Below are positions 41,882-50,097 of a stretch of DNA of 64,000 nucleotides, one piece after another. The stretch is from the NCBI GenBank assembly GCA_035949055.1, contig DASZIO010000021.1, forward strand, positions 1-64,000, written 5' to 3'. The notes under the pieces were generated by a model that did no database searches, was not told the DNA's origin, and saw nothing but the letters and a program-made list of their open reading frames with translations. Origin of the DNA: Bog-756 sp035949055. Its GTDB lineage: Bacteria; Actinomycetota; Acidimicrobiia; Acidimicrobiales; RAAP-2. Both the position numbers and the translations under genes were made by a program. The stretch's first letter is position 1, and every line of letters begins with the position of its first letter.

Positions 41882-43195
41882 GTGCCGGACGACGACCGAG
41901 TGGCGGCGCGCGCCCCCAGTGGCACCCACGACGTCCTGTGGCCCGAATCGACCCGCTGGGAGGAGCTGGTGGCCCGGTTCGCCGCCGAGGTCGAGCGGGC
42001 CGGGTACGGGCTGGCCCACACCCCGATCTTCGAAGACGCCAGGGTGTTCCGGCGGGGGATCGGCGAGGGCAGCGACGTCGTGGGCAAGGAGATGTACGAG
42101 TTCGAGGACCGGGGTGGGCGCGCCCTGGCCCTCCGGCCCGAGGGCACCGCGCCCGTCGTCCGGGCCTTCGTGCAACACCGGCCACCCCTGCCGTGGAAGG
42201 CCTGGTACGCCACCCCCGCCTTCCGCTACGAGCGGCCCCAGGCGGGGCGCTACCGCCAGCACCACCAGCTCGGGGTCGAGGCCCTCGGGCCCGAGGATCC
42301 CGATCTCGACGTCGAGGTCGTCGCCCTGGCCGACGGGCTGTTCCGTTCGCTCGGCCTCCGCGACTTCGCCCTGTCCATGAACTCGATGGGCGACGAGGTG
42401 TGCCGGCCCGGCTACCTCGGGGCCCTACGGGCCTACCTGGATGAGCGTCGGGACCAGCTCTGCCCCGAGCACGCCGGCCGATTGGCGGCCAATCCGCTCC
42501 GGGTCCTCGATTGCAAGCGTCCCGAGTGCCGGGCCGCTACCGCCGGGGCCCCGAGGTTCGTCGACTACCTGTGCGATGCCTGCTCCGCTCACTTCGCGCG
42601 GGTGCGGGACGGGCTCGACGCGCTCGGCATCCCCTATGCCCTCGACCACCGTCTGGTCCGCGGGTTCGACTACTACACCCGCACCACGTTCGAGTTCTCC
42701 TCCGAGGCGCTCGAGTCGGCCCAGAACGGCATCGGTGGAGGCGGACGCTACGACGGGCTGGTCGAGACGCTGGGGGGACCTCCCACCCCGGGTATCGGCT
42801 TCGGCATCGGGATCGAACGGCTCCTGTTGGCCTGTGACGCCGAGCGGGTCTTTCCGGTCGACCCGCCCGCCCTCGATGCCTTCGTGGTCGACGTGACCGG
42901 CGGGGAGGCCGCCCGGGACCTGACGGCCGAGTTGCGGCGAGCCGGCCTCCGGGCCGACCGGGCCTTCGATACCAGGTCCATGAAGTCCCAGCTCAAATCA
43001 GCCGACCGCTCGGGAGCGGTGGTGGCGGTCATCGTCGGGCCGGACGAGGACGCGGTCGGTGAGGTGACGCTGCGGCCGCTGCGGGGGAACGGTGGTCAGC
43101 ACCGGGTCGGCCGAGGCGAGGTGGTCGACGCCGTTCGCCGAGCTGTCCGTCGCGAGGACGACGGTGCGCCCCCTACTGTGTCGGAGGCCCACTAG
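41882..43195 (+). CDS. hisS: Histidyl-tRNA synthetase
   Basis: HisRS charges tRNA-His. The 437-aa class II synthetase has motif 2 (YERPQAGRYRQHHQLGVEAL), the two histidine-specific blocks LVRGFDYYTRTTFEF and GIGGGGRYDGLVE, and a C-terminal anticodon-binding domain. A cysteine-rich segment (DCKRPECR, YLCDACSAH) in the insertion domain looks like a metal-binding knuckle. Start is GTG 41882, after the rel stop. Confidence 0.95.
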   Translation: MPDDDRVAARAPSGTHDVLWPESTRWEELVARFAAEVERAGYGLAHTPIFEDARVFRRGIGEGSDVVGKEMYEFEDRGGRALALRPEGTAPVVRAFVQHRPPLPWKAWYATPAFRYERPQAGRYRQHHQLGVEALGPEDPDLDVEVVALADGLFRSLGLRDFALSMNSMGDEVCRPGYLGALRAYLDERRDQLCPEHAGRLAANPLRVLDCKRPECRAATAGAPRFVDYLCDACSAHFARVRDGLDALGIPYALDHRLVRGFDYYTRTTFEFSSEALESAQNGIGGGGRYDGLVETLGGPPTPGIGFGIGIERLLLACDAERVFPVDPPALDAFVVDVTGGEAARDLTAELRRAGLRADRAFDTRSMKSQLKSADRSGAVVAVIVGPDEDAVGEVTLRPLRGNGGQHRVGRGEVVDAVRRAVRREDDGAPPTVSEAH

Positions 43196-43226
43196 CCGGG
43201 CCGTCGGCCCCGAAAGGACTACCCAC

Positions 43227-44999
43227 GTGACCGCCTCCCCACCGTCGGCCGGAGCGACGTCGATGCGCACGCGGTTGTGTGGAACCCTCGGCCCGGCTGA
43301 CATCGGAATGCCCGTATCCGTCTGCGGCTGGGTGGCCCGGCGGCGCGAGCACGGCGAGCACCTGGCGTTCCTCGACCTCCGGGATCACACCGGCATCGTG
43401 CAGTGCGTGATCCCCGGGACGGTCGACGCTCGCAGCGAGTACGTCGTCGCCGTCGACGGGGTGGTCCGGGCGCGGCCGGAGGGGACCGTCAATCCCGAGC
43501 TCCCGACCGGGCAGGTCGAGATCGGTGAGTGCACGGTGACCGTGCTCAACCCCGCCGAGCCGCCCCCGTTCCCGGTGGACGACCGGTCGGAGGTGGACGA
43601 GGTCACCCGGCTCCGGTACCGCTACATCGACCTGCGGCGGACCCGGATGCAGGCCAACCTGCGGACGAGGGCCACCGTCAACCGCGCCCTGCGGGCGGCC
43701 ATGGACCGCCAAGGGTTCGTCGAGGTGGAGACGCCCCTCCTCTGGGCGCCGACCCCAGAAGGTGCCCGGGAGTTCGCCGTCCCGAGCCGGCTGAGCCCCG
43801 GGTCCGGCTACGTCCTGCCCCAGAGCCCGCAGCTGGCCAAGCAACTCCTGATGGTGGCGGGCTTCGATCGCTACTTCCAGATCGCCCGCTGCCTGCGCGA
43901 CGAGGACCTCCGGGCCGACCGCCAATTCGAGTTCTCCCAGCTCGACATAGAAGCATCCTTCGTCGACCAGGAGGACGTCCTCGGCTTCGTCTCCGAGGCC
44001 GTGCTGGACGCGGCCGAAGCCGTGACCGGCACGCGCCCTGAGCCGGTGCCCCGCCTCCCATGGCCCCAGGCGATCGATCGGTTCGGGACCGACAAGCCCG
44101 ACCTGCGCTTCGGCATGGAGCTGATCGACCTGTCCACGGTGTTCGAAACCACCGAGGTGAAGGCCTTCGCCGCCCCGTGCGTGAAGGCCCTGGTGGTGGC
44201 GGAGGGCGCGGCCTTTACCCGCTCGAGGCTCGACGGCCTCACCGACCGGGCCAAGCAACTGGGCGCGAAGGGCCTGGCCTGGTTCCGGGTGACCGGCGGC
44301 GAACCGGACCGGCCGGCCCCGGCCCTCGACTCGCCCCTCGACCGGTTCCTCGGCGACGACGAGCGAGCCGGGCTGCTGGCTGCCACCGATGCCGCCGTCG
44401 GCGACCTGGTGCTGGTGGTGGCCGACGAGTACCGGCCGGCCTGCGCCGTGCTTGGGCAGCTGCGCACCGAGATCGGGGGTCGGCCGGTAAGCGAAGGCCC
44501 GTACCGGTTCCTCTGGGTGGTGGACTTCCCGCTGTTCGACGGCGTGGACGAGGCCGGCTATCCCGTGGCCGCCCACCATCCCTTCACCATGCCCCACCCC
44601 GAGGACATCGACCGGCTCGAATCGGATCCGGCCTCCGTCCGCTCGCAGGCGTACGATCTCGTCCTCAACGGCTGGGAACTGGGCTCCGGCAGCGTTCGAA
44701 TCCACCGCGACGACATCCAACAGCGAGTCTTCGGCGTGCTCGGCATCGACGAGGAGGAAGCTCGGTCCCGGTTCGGGTTCCTGCTCGGTGCCTTCCGCTA
44801 CGGCGCCCCACCCCACGCCGGCTTCGCCGTGGGGATCGACCGGTTGGCCGCCATCTTCGCCGGCGAGGACAGCATCCGCGAGGTCATCGCCTTCCCCAAG
44901 ACGCAGTCGGGTTGGGACCCCATGACCGGTGCGCCTGCGCCGATGACGCCTTCGGTCCTGGCCGGGCTCGGCCTCCGGGTCGTCGCACCCAAGGAGTAG
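43227..44999 (+). CDS. aspS: Aspartyl-tRNA synthetase
   Basis: AspRS charges tRNA-Asp. The 590-aa bacterial-type enzyme has an OB anticodon domain (VSVCGWVARRREHGEHLAFL), motif 2 FQIARCLRDEDLRADRQFEF, the GAD insertion (about 290-415) and motif 3 with GFAVGIDRLAAIFAG. I cannot tell from sequence alone whether it also charges tRNA-Asn. GTG 43227 follows AAAGGA; ATG 43263 is an alternative. Confidence 0.95.
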   Translation: MTASPPSAGATSMRTRLCGTLGPADIGMPVSVCGWVARRREHGEHLAFLDLRDHTGIVQCVIPGTVDARSEYVVAVDGVVRARPEGTVNPELPTGQVEIGECTVTVLNPAEPPPFPVDDRSEVDEVTRLRYRYIDLRRTRMQANLRTRATVNRALRAAMDRQGFVEVETPLLWAPTPEGAREFAVPSRLSPGSGYVLPQSPQLAKQLLMVAGFDRYFQIARCLRDEDLRADRQFEFSQLDIEASFVDQEDVLGFVSEAVLDAAEAVTGTRPEPVPRLPWPQAIDRFGTDKPDLRFGMELIDLSTVFETTEVKAFAAPCVKALVVAEGAAFTRSRLDGLTDRAKQLGAKGLAWFRVTGGEPDRPAPALDSPLDRFLGDDERAGLLAATDAAVGDLVLVVADEYRPACAVLGQLRTEIGGRPVSEGPYRFLWVVDFPLFDGVDEAGYPVAAHHPFTMPHPEDIDRLESDPASVRSQAYDLVLNGWELGSGSVRIHRDDIQQRVFGVLGIDEEEARSRFGFLLGAFRYGAPPHAGFAVGIDRLAAIFAGEDSIREVIAFPKTQSGWDPMTGAPAPMTPSVLAGLGLRVVAPKE

Positions 45000-45009
45000 G
45001 CACTCGGTC

Positions 45010-46413
45010 ATGGCTACTGACGACCTGTTCTCCGGGGCCGCCGAGGAACGTCTGGCTCATCGCGCCCCGCTGGCCGCCCGGCTCCGGCCCCGCACCCTGG
45101 ACGAGATCGTGGGGCAGCAGCACCTGGTGGGAGAGGGGGCTCCGCTGCGAGCGCTCATCGAGTCCGACCGGTTGACCTCCGCCATCCTCTGGGGCCCTCC
45201 CGGGACGGGGAAGACCACCCTCGCCTCGGTGGTGGCTGCCGCCACGGCCAAGCGTTTCGTCCCCCTCTCGGCGGTCAGCGCCGGGGTGAAGGACGTGCGG
45301 GAGGTGGTCGACGCGGCCCGCCGGCTCCTCGGGGAACAGGGGCGCGGGACCATCCTGTTCCTCGACGAGGTCCACCGGTTCAACCGGGCCCAGCAGGATG
45401 CCCTGCTCCCCTCGGTCGAGGAGGGCCTGCTGGTGCTCATCGGCGCCACCACCGAGAATCCGTTCTTCGAGGTCAACGCCCCGCTCCTGTCACGCTCGAC
45501 ACTCTGGCGGCTCGAGCCGCTGTCCGCGGCCGAGCTCGAGGAGGTGGTGGAACGGGGCCTGGCCGCCGAGGGGGCGACGGCCGATGAGAAGGCGCGGTCG
45601 GCGCTGGTGGGGGTGGCCGACGGCGACGCCCGGGCCCTCCTCACCACCCTGGAGGTAGCCGTGGCGCTGGCCGGTGACCGGCCGGTGTCGCTGGCCGATG
45701 TGGAGCGGGCCCGGCACTCCCGTCTGCACCACTACGGGGAGGACGACCACTACGACCAGGTGAGCGCCTTCATCAAGTCGGTACGGGGATCTGATCCTGA
45801 TGCCGGCCTCTATTGGCTGGCCCGCATGCTGGAGTCGGGCGAGGATGCCCGGTTCATCGCCCGGCGGCTGGTGATCCTGGCCAGCGAGGACATCGGCGAG
45901 GCCGACCCGATGGCCCTGGTGGTGGCCGATGCGGCCGCCCGGGCGGTGGAGTTCGTGGGCCTGCCCGAGGCCCAGCTCAACCTGGCCCAGGCCGTCGTGC
46001 ACCTGGCCTGTGCCCCGAAGTCGAACCGGGTGACGGTGGCCTTCGGGCGGGCCCGCCGCGACGTGGAGGCAGGCCCGAGGGGGTCGGTGCCCGCCCATCT
46101 ACGTGACGCCCACTACAAGAGCGCGGCCAGCATCGGTCACGGTGAGGGCTACCGCTACCCGCACGACCAACCCGGGGCGTGGGTCGAGCAGGAGTACCGC
46201 CCGGCCGGGGTGGCGGAGAACCGCTACTACGAGCCGAGCGACCGCGGCCACGAGGCTGTGCTCGCCGAGCGCCTCGACCGCTTTCGGGCCGGGACAGCCC
46301 GAGAGGGAGCACCTGGGGCGGCACCGGAGGCGGCACCGGAGGCGGCACCGGACCCGGCGCCGGATTCGGCGTCCGAGGGTGCCGGCGGCGACGGACACGT
46401 CGATCCCAACTAG
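45010..46413 (+). CDS. rarA: Replication-associated recombination ATPase RarA (MgsA)
   Basis: RarA is a clamp-loader-like AAA+ ATPase acting at stalled forks. The 467-aa protein has Walker A GPPGTGKT, Walker B FLDEVHRFNR, sensor 1 IGATTENPFFEVN, the SRS arginine region and the C-terminal tetramer domain (DEDIGEADPMALVVADAAAR type, here ASEDIGEADPMALV). The last 45 residues are an Ala/Pro/Glu repeat tail. It lies directly after aspS. Confidence 0.93.
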   Translation: MATDDLFSGAAEERLAHRAPLAARLRPRTLDEIVGQQHLVGEGAPLRALIESDRLTSAILWGPPGTGKTTLASVVAAATAKRFVPLSAVSAGVKDVREVVDAARRLLGEQGRGTILFLDEVHRFNRAQQDALLPSVEEGLLVLIGATTENPFFEVNAPLLSRSTLWRLEPLSAAELEEVVERGLAAEGATADEKARSALVGVADGDARALLTTLEVAVALAGDRPVSLADVERARHSRLHHYGEDDHYDQVSAFIKSVRGSDPDAGLYWLARMLESGEDARFIARRLVILASEDIGEADPMALVVADAAARAVEFVGLPEAQLNLAQAVVHLACAPKSNRVTVAFGRARRDVEAGPRGSVPAHLRDAHYKSAASIGHGEGYRYPHDQPGAWVEQEYRPAGVAENRYYEPSDRGHEAVLAERLDRFRAGTAREGAPGAAPEAAPEAAPDPAPDSASEGAGGDGHVDPN

Positions 46414-46428
46414 GCCAAACTGTCGCCC

Positions 46429-49224
46429 ATGACGAGCGAGCGAACGGGCCCGTCGCTGGCTCTCGCGGTACTCGTCCTGTTGGCAGCTTGCGTCTTCTGG
46501 GCCGGCCCGGCGGGGGCGGCGGACGGACCCGGCCCGACCGGGACGGCGGTGAGGCTGGCCGGCGTGCCCAGGCTGCCTAAGGGGGCGTCCGTCGTCGGGC
46601 CCACCGACCCGGCCGAGGCCATCACCGCCGACGTCTCACTCGTGCCCCGCGATCCGGGGGCATTGAACGCGTTCGTGGCCGCGGTGTCTACCCCGGGCTC
46701 CCCGCGGTTCGGTCACTACCTCGGGCCCGGTCAGTTCGCGTCGACCTTCGGCCCGACGGCGGCAGCCATCGACGCGGTGCGGGCCTGGTTGTCGTCCAGC
46801 GGACTGCATCTCGGCCGGACGACGCCGGACGGCCTGCTGGTCCCGGTGACCGGTACCGCCGACCAGATGGCGGCCACCTTCGGCGTGTCCCTGGTCGACA
46901 CCCGGCTCCCCAGCGGACGCATCGCCCGCTACTCGGAGAACACCCCGTCCGTCCCGTCCTCGGTGGCGGCAGTGGTACAGGGGGTCGTCGGCCTCAGCAC
47001 CGTCGGTCAGCCGCAGCCCCAGATCGTGCCGAGCCCGGTCCTCCCGTCCCCCTCCGGCCCCGCTCCGGCGGCCGCGCCCCACGCCGGGCCGACGCCGTGT
47101 GCCCAAGCCACGCAGACCGGCGGCTACACGGCCGACCGGCTGGCCGCCGCCTACGGGCTCAGCTCGCTCTACGGGATCGGCCTTGTCGGCACGGGGCAGA
47201 CCATCGGCCTCTACGAGCTCGAGCCCTACACGCCCGCCGATATCGCCGCCTATCAGACCTGCTACGGGCTGACCGACTCGATCACCAACGTGCCGGTCGA
47301 CGGGGGCGCTTCGGGCCCGCAGCACGGTGAGGCGGCTTTGGACATCGAGGACGCCGCCGGATTGGCGCCTGGCGCGGCCATCAAGGTCTTCTCCGGGCCG
47401 TCGGGCGGAGCCGGGCCCATCGACACCTACTCGGCGATGGTGAATGACCATTCCCTCAAGGTGATCTCGACCAGCTGGGGACTGTGCGAGCCGGAGATGG
47501 CGTTTCAACCCGGCCAGCAGGCGATCGAGTCCGTCCTGTTCGCCGAGGCGGCGGCCGACGGGCAGACCGTGGTGGCCGCATCCGGCGACTCGGGGTCGAC
47601 CGACTGCTTCTCGCCGGGCGACAACAACACCACCTTGAGCGTCGACGACCCGGCCGACCAACCCGATGTGACCGGCGTCGGCGGCACCAGCCTGCTCAGC
47701 GCGGGGACCCCCCCGGTCGAGACCGCCTGGAACAACTTCACCGGGGCGGGTGGGGGTGGTGTCTCGTCAGACTTCGGCCTGCCCGCGTGGCAGGTCGGGC
47801 CGGGAGTGGGGACGGCGGTCGCCGGGTCGAGCTGCCGAGCCGCGGGCCGGTCGAGTTGCCGCGAGATACCCGACGTCTCGGCCTCGTCGGATCCGCTCCG
47901 CGGCTATGCCTACTTCTTTCGCGGCGCCTGGGGGGTGATCGGCGGCACCAGCGCCGCCGCGCCCCTGTGGGGGGCGATGACGGCCGTCATCGACCAGGGT
48001 CTCGGGGTCCCGGCTGGGCTGATGAACCCGGTCCTGTACGGCGCGGGGTCGTGCGCGGCATCGCCGTTCCACGACGTGACCACGGGCTCCAACGCGCTGC
48101 TGGCGGCCAGCAACGGGCTGTACCCGGCGACCGCCGACTACGACCTGGCCACCGGCTGGGGATCTCCTTCGGCCCCCGGGCTGGCATTCGACCTGGCCAC
48201 CCAGCCCATCTGCCCGGTGGTCACCGGGGTCCGTCCCACCAAGGGGGTGGTCGGCGGCGGCAACGGGATTGTGGTGACCGGCTTCAACTTCTCCGGCACC
48301 ACCTCGGTGCGGTTCGGGTCTACTCCCGCCCCGTCGTTCACCGTGACATCGCCCGAGAGCCTCTCCGTACAGGTGCCACCCGGCCCGGACGGCGGGTCGG
48401 TGGTCGACGTCACCGTGTCGAATGGCGGGGGGACAAGCCGCCAAGTCGTGGCCGACCGCTACACGTACGCCCCGCCCGGCTACTGGCTGGTCGCCTCCGA
48501 CGGCGGCATCTTCACCTTCGGTGTGGCCGGCTTCTTCGGGTCGACCGGCGCCATCCGGCTCAATCAGCCCATCGTGGGGGTGGCATCGACGTCCGATGAC
48601 CGGGGCTACTGGCTGGTCGCGTCCGACGGCGGCATCTTCACCTTCGGCGACGCCCAGTTCTACGGCTCGACCGGGGCCATCCGGCTCAACCGGCCCATCG
48701 TCGGCATGGCGTCGACGCCCGACGGCGGCGGCTACTGGCTGGTCGCCTCCGACGGGGGCATCTTCACCTTCGGCGACGCCCAGTTCAACGGCTCGACCGG
48801 GGCCATGCGGCTCAACCGGCCCATCGTCGGCATGGCGTCGACGCCCGATGGCGGCGGCTACTGGCTGGTCGCCTCCGACGGGGGCATCTTCACCTTCGGC
48901 GACGCCCAGTTCTACGGCTCGACCGGGGCCATTCGGCTCAACCAGCCCATCGTGGGCATGGCCGCCACCCGGAATGGCGGCGGCTACTGGCTCGTCGCCT
49001 CCGACGGGGGCATCTTCACCTTCGGCGACACCCGCTACTTGGGCTCGACCGGGGCCATCCGGCTCAATCAGCCCATCGTGGGCATGGCCGACACCCTGAC
49101 CGGCGGCGGCTACTGGCTGGTCGCCTCCGACGGGGGCATCTTCACCTTCGGCGACGCGGGCTTCCTCGGGTCGACCGGGGCCATCCGGCTCAACCGGCCG
49201 GTCGTCGGCATGGCCGGCACCTGA
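46429..49224 (+). CDS. Secreted S53 (sedolisin/kumamolisin) peptidase with IPT domain and six 42-aa repeats
   Basis: The 931-aa protein has a signal peptide, a pro-kumamolisin activation region (about 50-190) and an S53 catalytic domain with Glu301 and Asp305 (GEAALDIED), Asp387 (SGDSGS) and Ser508 (GGTSAAAP), plus the calcium-site region FHDVTTGSN/DLATGWGSP. An IPT/TIG-like domain (about 597-680) follows. Residues 684-931 are six 42-residue repeats of GYWLVASDGGIFTFG plus an IVGMA-type end. It is probably an acid-active exopeptidase of the outer face; the repeats may bind surface polymer (inference). The gene interrupts rarA and alaS, so it looks like an insertion. Confidence 0.88.
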   Translation: MTSERTGPSLALAVLVLLAACVFWAGPAGAADGPGPTGTAVRLAGVPRLPKGASVVGPTDPAEAITADVSLVPRDPGALNAFVAAVSTPGSPRFGHYLGPGQFASTFGPTAAAIDAVRAWLSSSGLHLGRTTPDGLLVPVTGTADQMAATFGVSLVDTRLPSGRIARYSENTPSVPSSVAAVVQGVVGLSTVGQPQPQIVPSPVLPSPSGPAPAAAPHAGPTPCAQATQTGGYTADRLAAAYGLSSLYGIGLVGTGQTIGLYELEPYTPADIAAYQTCYGLTDSITNVPVDGGASGPQHGEAALDIEDAAGLAPGAAIKVFSGPSGGAGPIDTYSAMVNDHSLKVISTSWGLCEPEMAFQPGQQAIESVLFAEAAADGQTVVAASGDSGSTDCFSPGDNNTTLSVDDPADQPDVTGVGGTSLLSAGTPPVETAWNNFTGAGGGGVSSDFGLPAWQVGPGVGTAVAGSSCRAAGRSSCREIPDVSASSDPLRGYAYFFRGAWGVIGGTSAAAPLWGAMTAVIDQGLGVPAGLMNPVLYGAGSCAASPFHDVTTGSNALLAASNGLYPATADYDLATGWGSPSAPGLAFDLATQPICPVVTGVRPTKGVVGGGNGIVVTGFNFSGTTSVRFGSTPAPSFTVTSPESLSVQVPPGPDGGSVVDVTVSNGGGTSRQVVADRYTYAPPGYWLVASDGGIFTFGVAGFFGSTGAIRLNQPIVGVASTSDDRGYWLVASDGGIFTFGDAQFYGSTGAIRLNRPIVGMASTPDGGGYWLVASDGGIFTFGDAQFNGSTGAMRLNRPIVGMASTPDGGGYWLVASDGGIFTFGDAQFYGSTGAIRLNQPIVGMAATRNGGGYWLVASDGGIFTFGDTRYLGSTGAIRLNQPIVGMADTLTGGGYWLVASDGGIFTFGDAGFLGSTGAIRLNRPVVGMAGT
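48478..49224 (+). repeat. Six tandem 126-bp coding repeats
   Basis: The repeat begins at GGCTACTGGCTGGT (48478) and recurs at 48604 and about every 126 bp to the gene end. Units differ mainly in the residue following FGDA and near the end of each unit, and several are near-identical in DNA, which suggests recent slippage or gene conversion. Confidence 0.9.
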
Positions 49225-49271
49225 GGGCAAAGATTCAGTGAAGTGAGGCCAAACATCTAAGCTTGACCACC

Positions 49272-49679
49272 ATGTCAGCCGGGGATGTCGCCGTGCTCAT
49301 TGCCAGCGTGGCCAGCTGTGCAGCCGTGGTGGGGCTCCTCGTCGTCATCGGCTCGCTGCGTCGCCAGACCCGGGCCCTTCAGGCGGTCGCCGACGAGCTG
49401 GGGCGCCGGACGATGCCGTTGGTGGCCGACGCCCACCGGGCGGTCGACCAGGCAGCCACCGAGCTCGAGCGGGTCGGGGCCGTGCTCGATTCGACCGAAT
49501 CGGTGCACGCCACGGTGGACTCGGCCTCCAAGCTCGCCTACCGTGCCTTCGCCAATCCGGTGGTCAAGCTCTTGGCCGTGCGGGCCGGAGCGGCCAGCGG
49601 CCTCCGCCGTTTCGCATCCGGGTCGGTACCTCCCGCACCCCCATCAGCCCCATCGGACGCGTCGGCCAACGGGCGCTGA
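49272..49679 (+). CDS. Small DUF948-like single-TM protein
   Basis: The 135-aa protein has one N-terminal membrane helix (VAVLIASVASCAAVVGLLVV) then a long helical, partly coiled region (RQTRALQAVADELGRRTMPL, VDQAATELERVGAVLDS) and a disordered Pro/Ala/Ser tail. This is the DUF948 shape often found just upstream of alaS in actinobacteria. ATG 49272 is preferred over TTG 49263. Function unknown. Confidence 0.65.
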   Translation: MSAGDVAVLIASVASCAAVVGLLVVIGSLRRQTRALQAVADELGRRTMPLVADAHRAVDQAATELERVGAVLDSTESVHATVDSASKLAYRAFANPVVKLLAVRAGAASGLRRFASGSVPPAPPSAPSDASANGR

Positions 49680-49681
49680 CC

Positions 49682-50086
49682 ATGCCCAAACGCACCTTCT
49701 GGCTGGTCACCGGTGTGGCCGTGGGAGCCGGCACCTCGCTGTGGGCCGAACGCAGGCTACGCCGGTCCGTGCAACAGGCCGCGGCGCGGCTGCAACCCGA
49801 CACTCTGGTCGCCGAGATGGGCCGTACGGCGCGCCAAGCGGCCGAGAGCGCCGGGGAGCGAATGCGGGACGCGCTGACCTCGGGGCGTGACGAGATGCAG
49901 CGACGCGAAGAAGAGCTCTGGGCCGACCTGGCCGCCGGCGGGATGGAGCGGGACATGGTCGTCGGGCCCGCGGCCGGGCCGGTCTCGCCCCGGCGCACCG
50001 CCAGCGCGGGCCGGGTCCGGCGGGTCACCAGAACGAGGACGACCGCGCTCTCATCCGCGAAACCCCCTCTTCACCTGGGCAAGTAG
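49682..50086 (+). CDS. Small membrane-anchored protein (DUF6167-like)
   Basis: The 134-aa protein starts PKRTFWLVTGVAVGAGTSLW, like the DUF6167 proteins that sit between DUF948 and alaS in Streptomyces. A short anchor is followed by amphipathic helices (AARLQPDTLVAEMGRTARQA) and a basic C-terminus. It begins two bases after the previous stop, so the two genes are probably co-translated. Function unknown. Confidence 0.6.
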   Translation: MPKRTFWLVTGVAVGAGTSLWAERRLRRSVQQAAARLQPDTLVAEMGRTARQAAESAGERMRDALTSGRDEMQRREEELWADLAAGGMERDMVVGPAAGPVSPRRTASAGRVRRVTRTRTTALSSAKPPLHLGK

Positions 50087-50097
50087 AGTCCGAGGTC

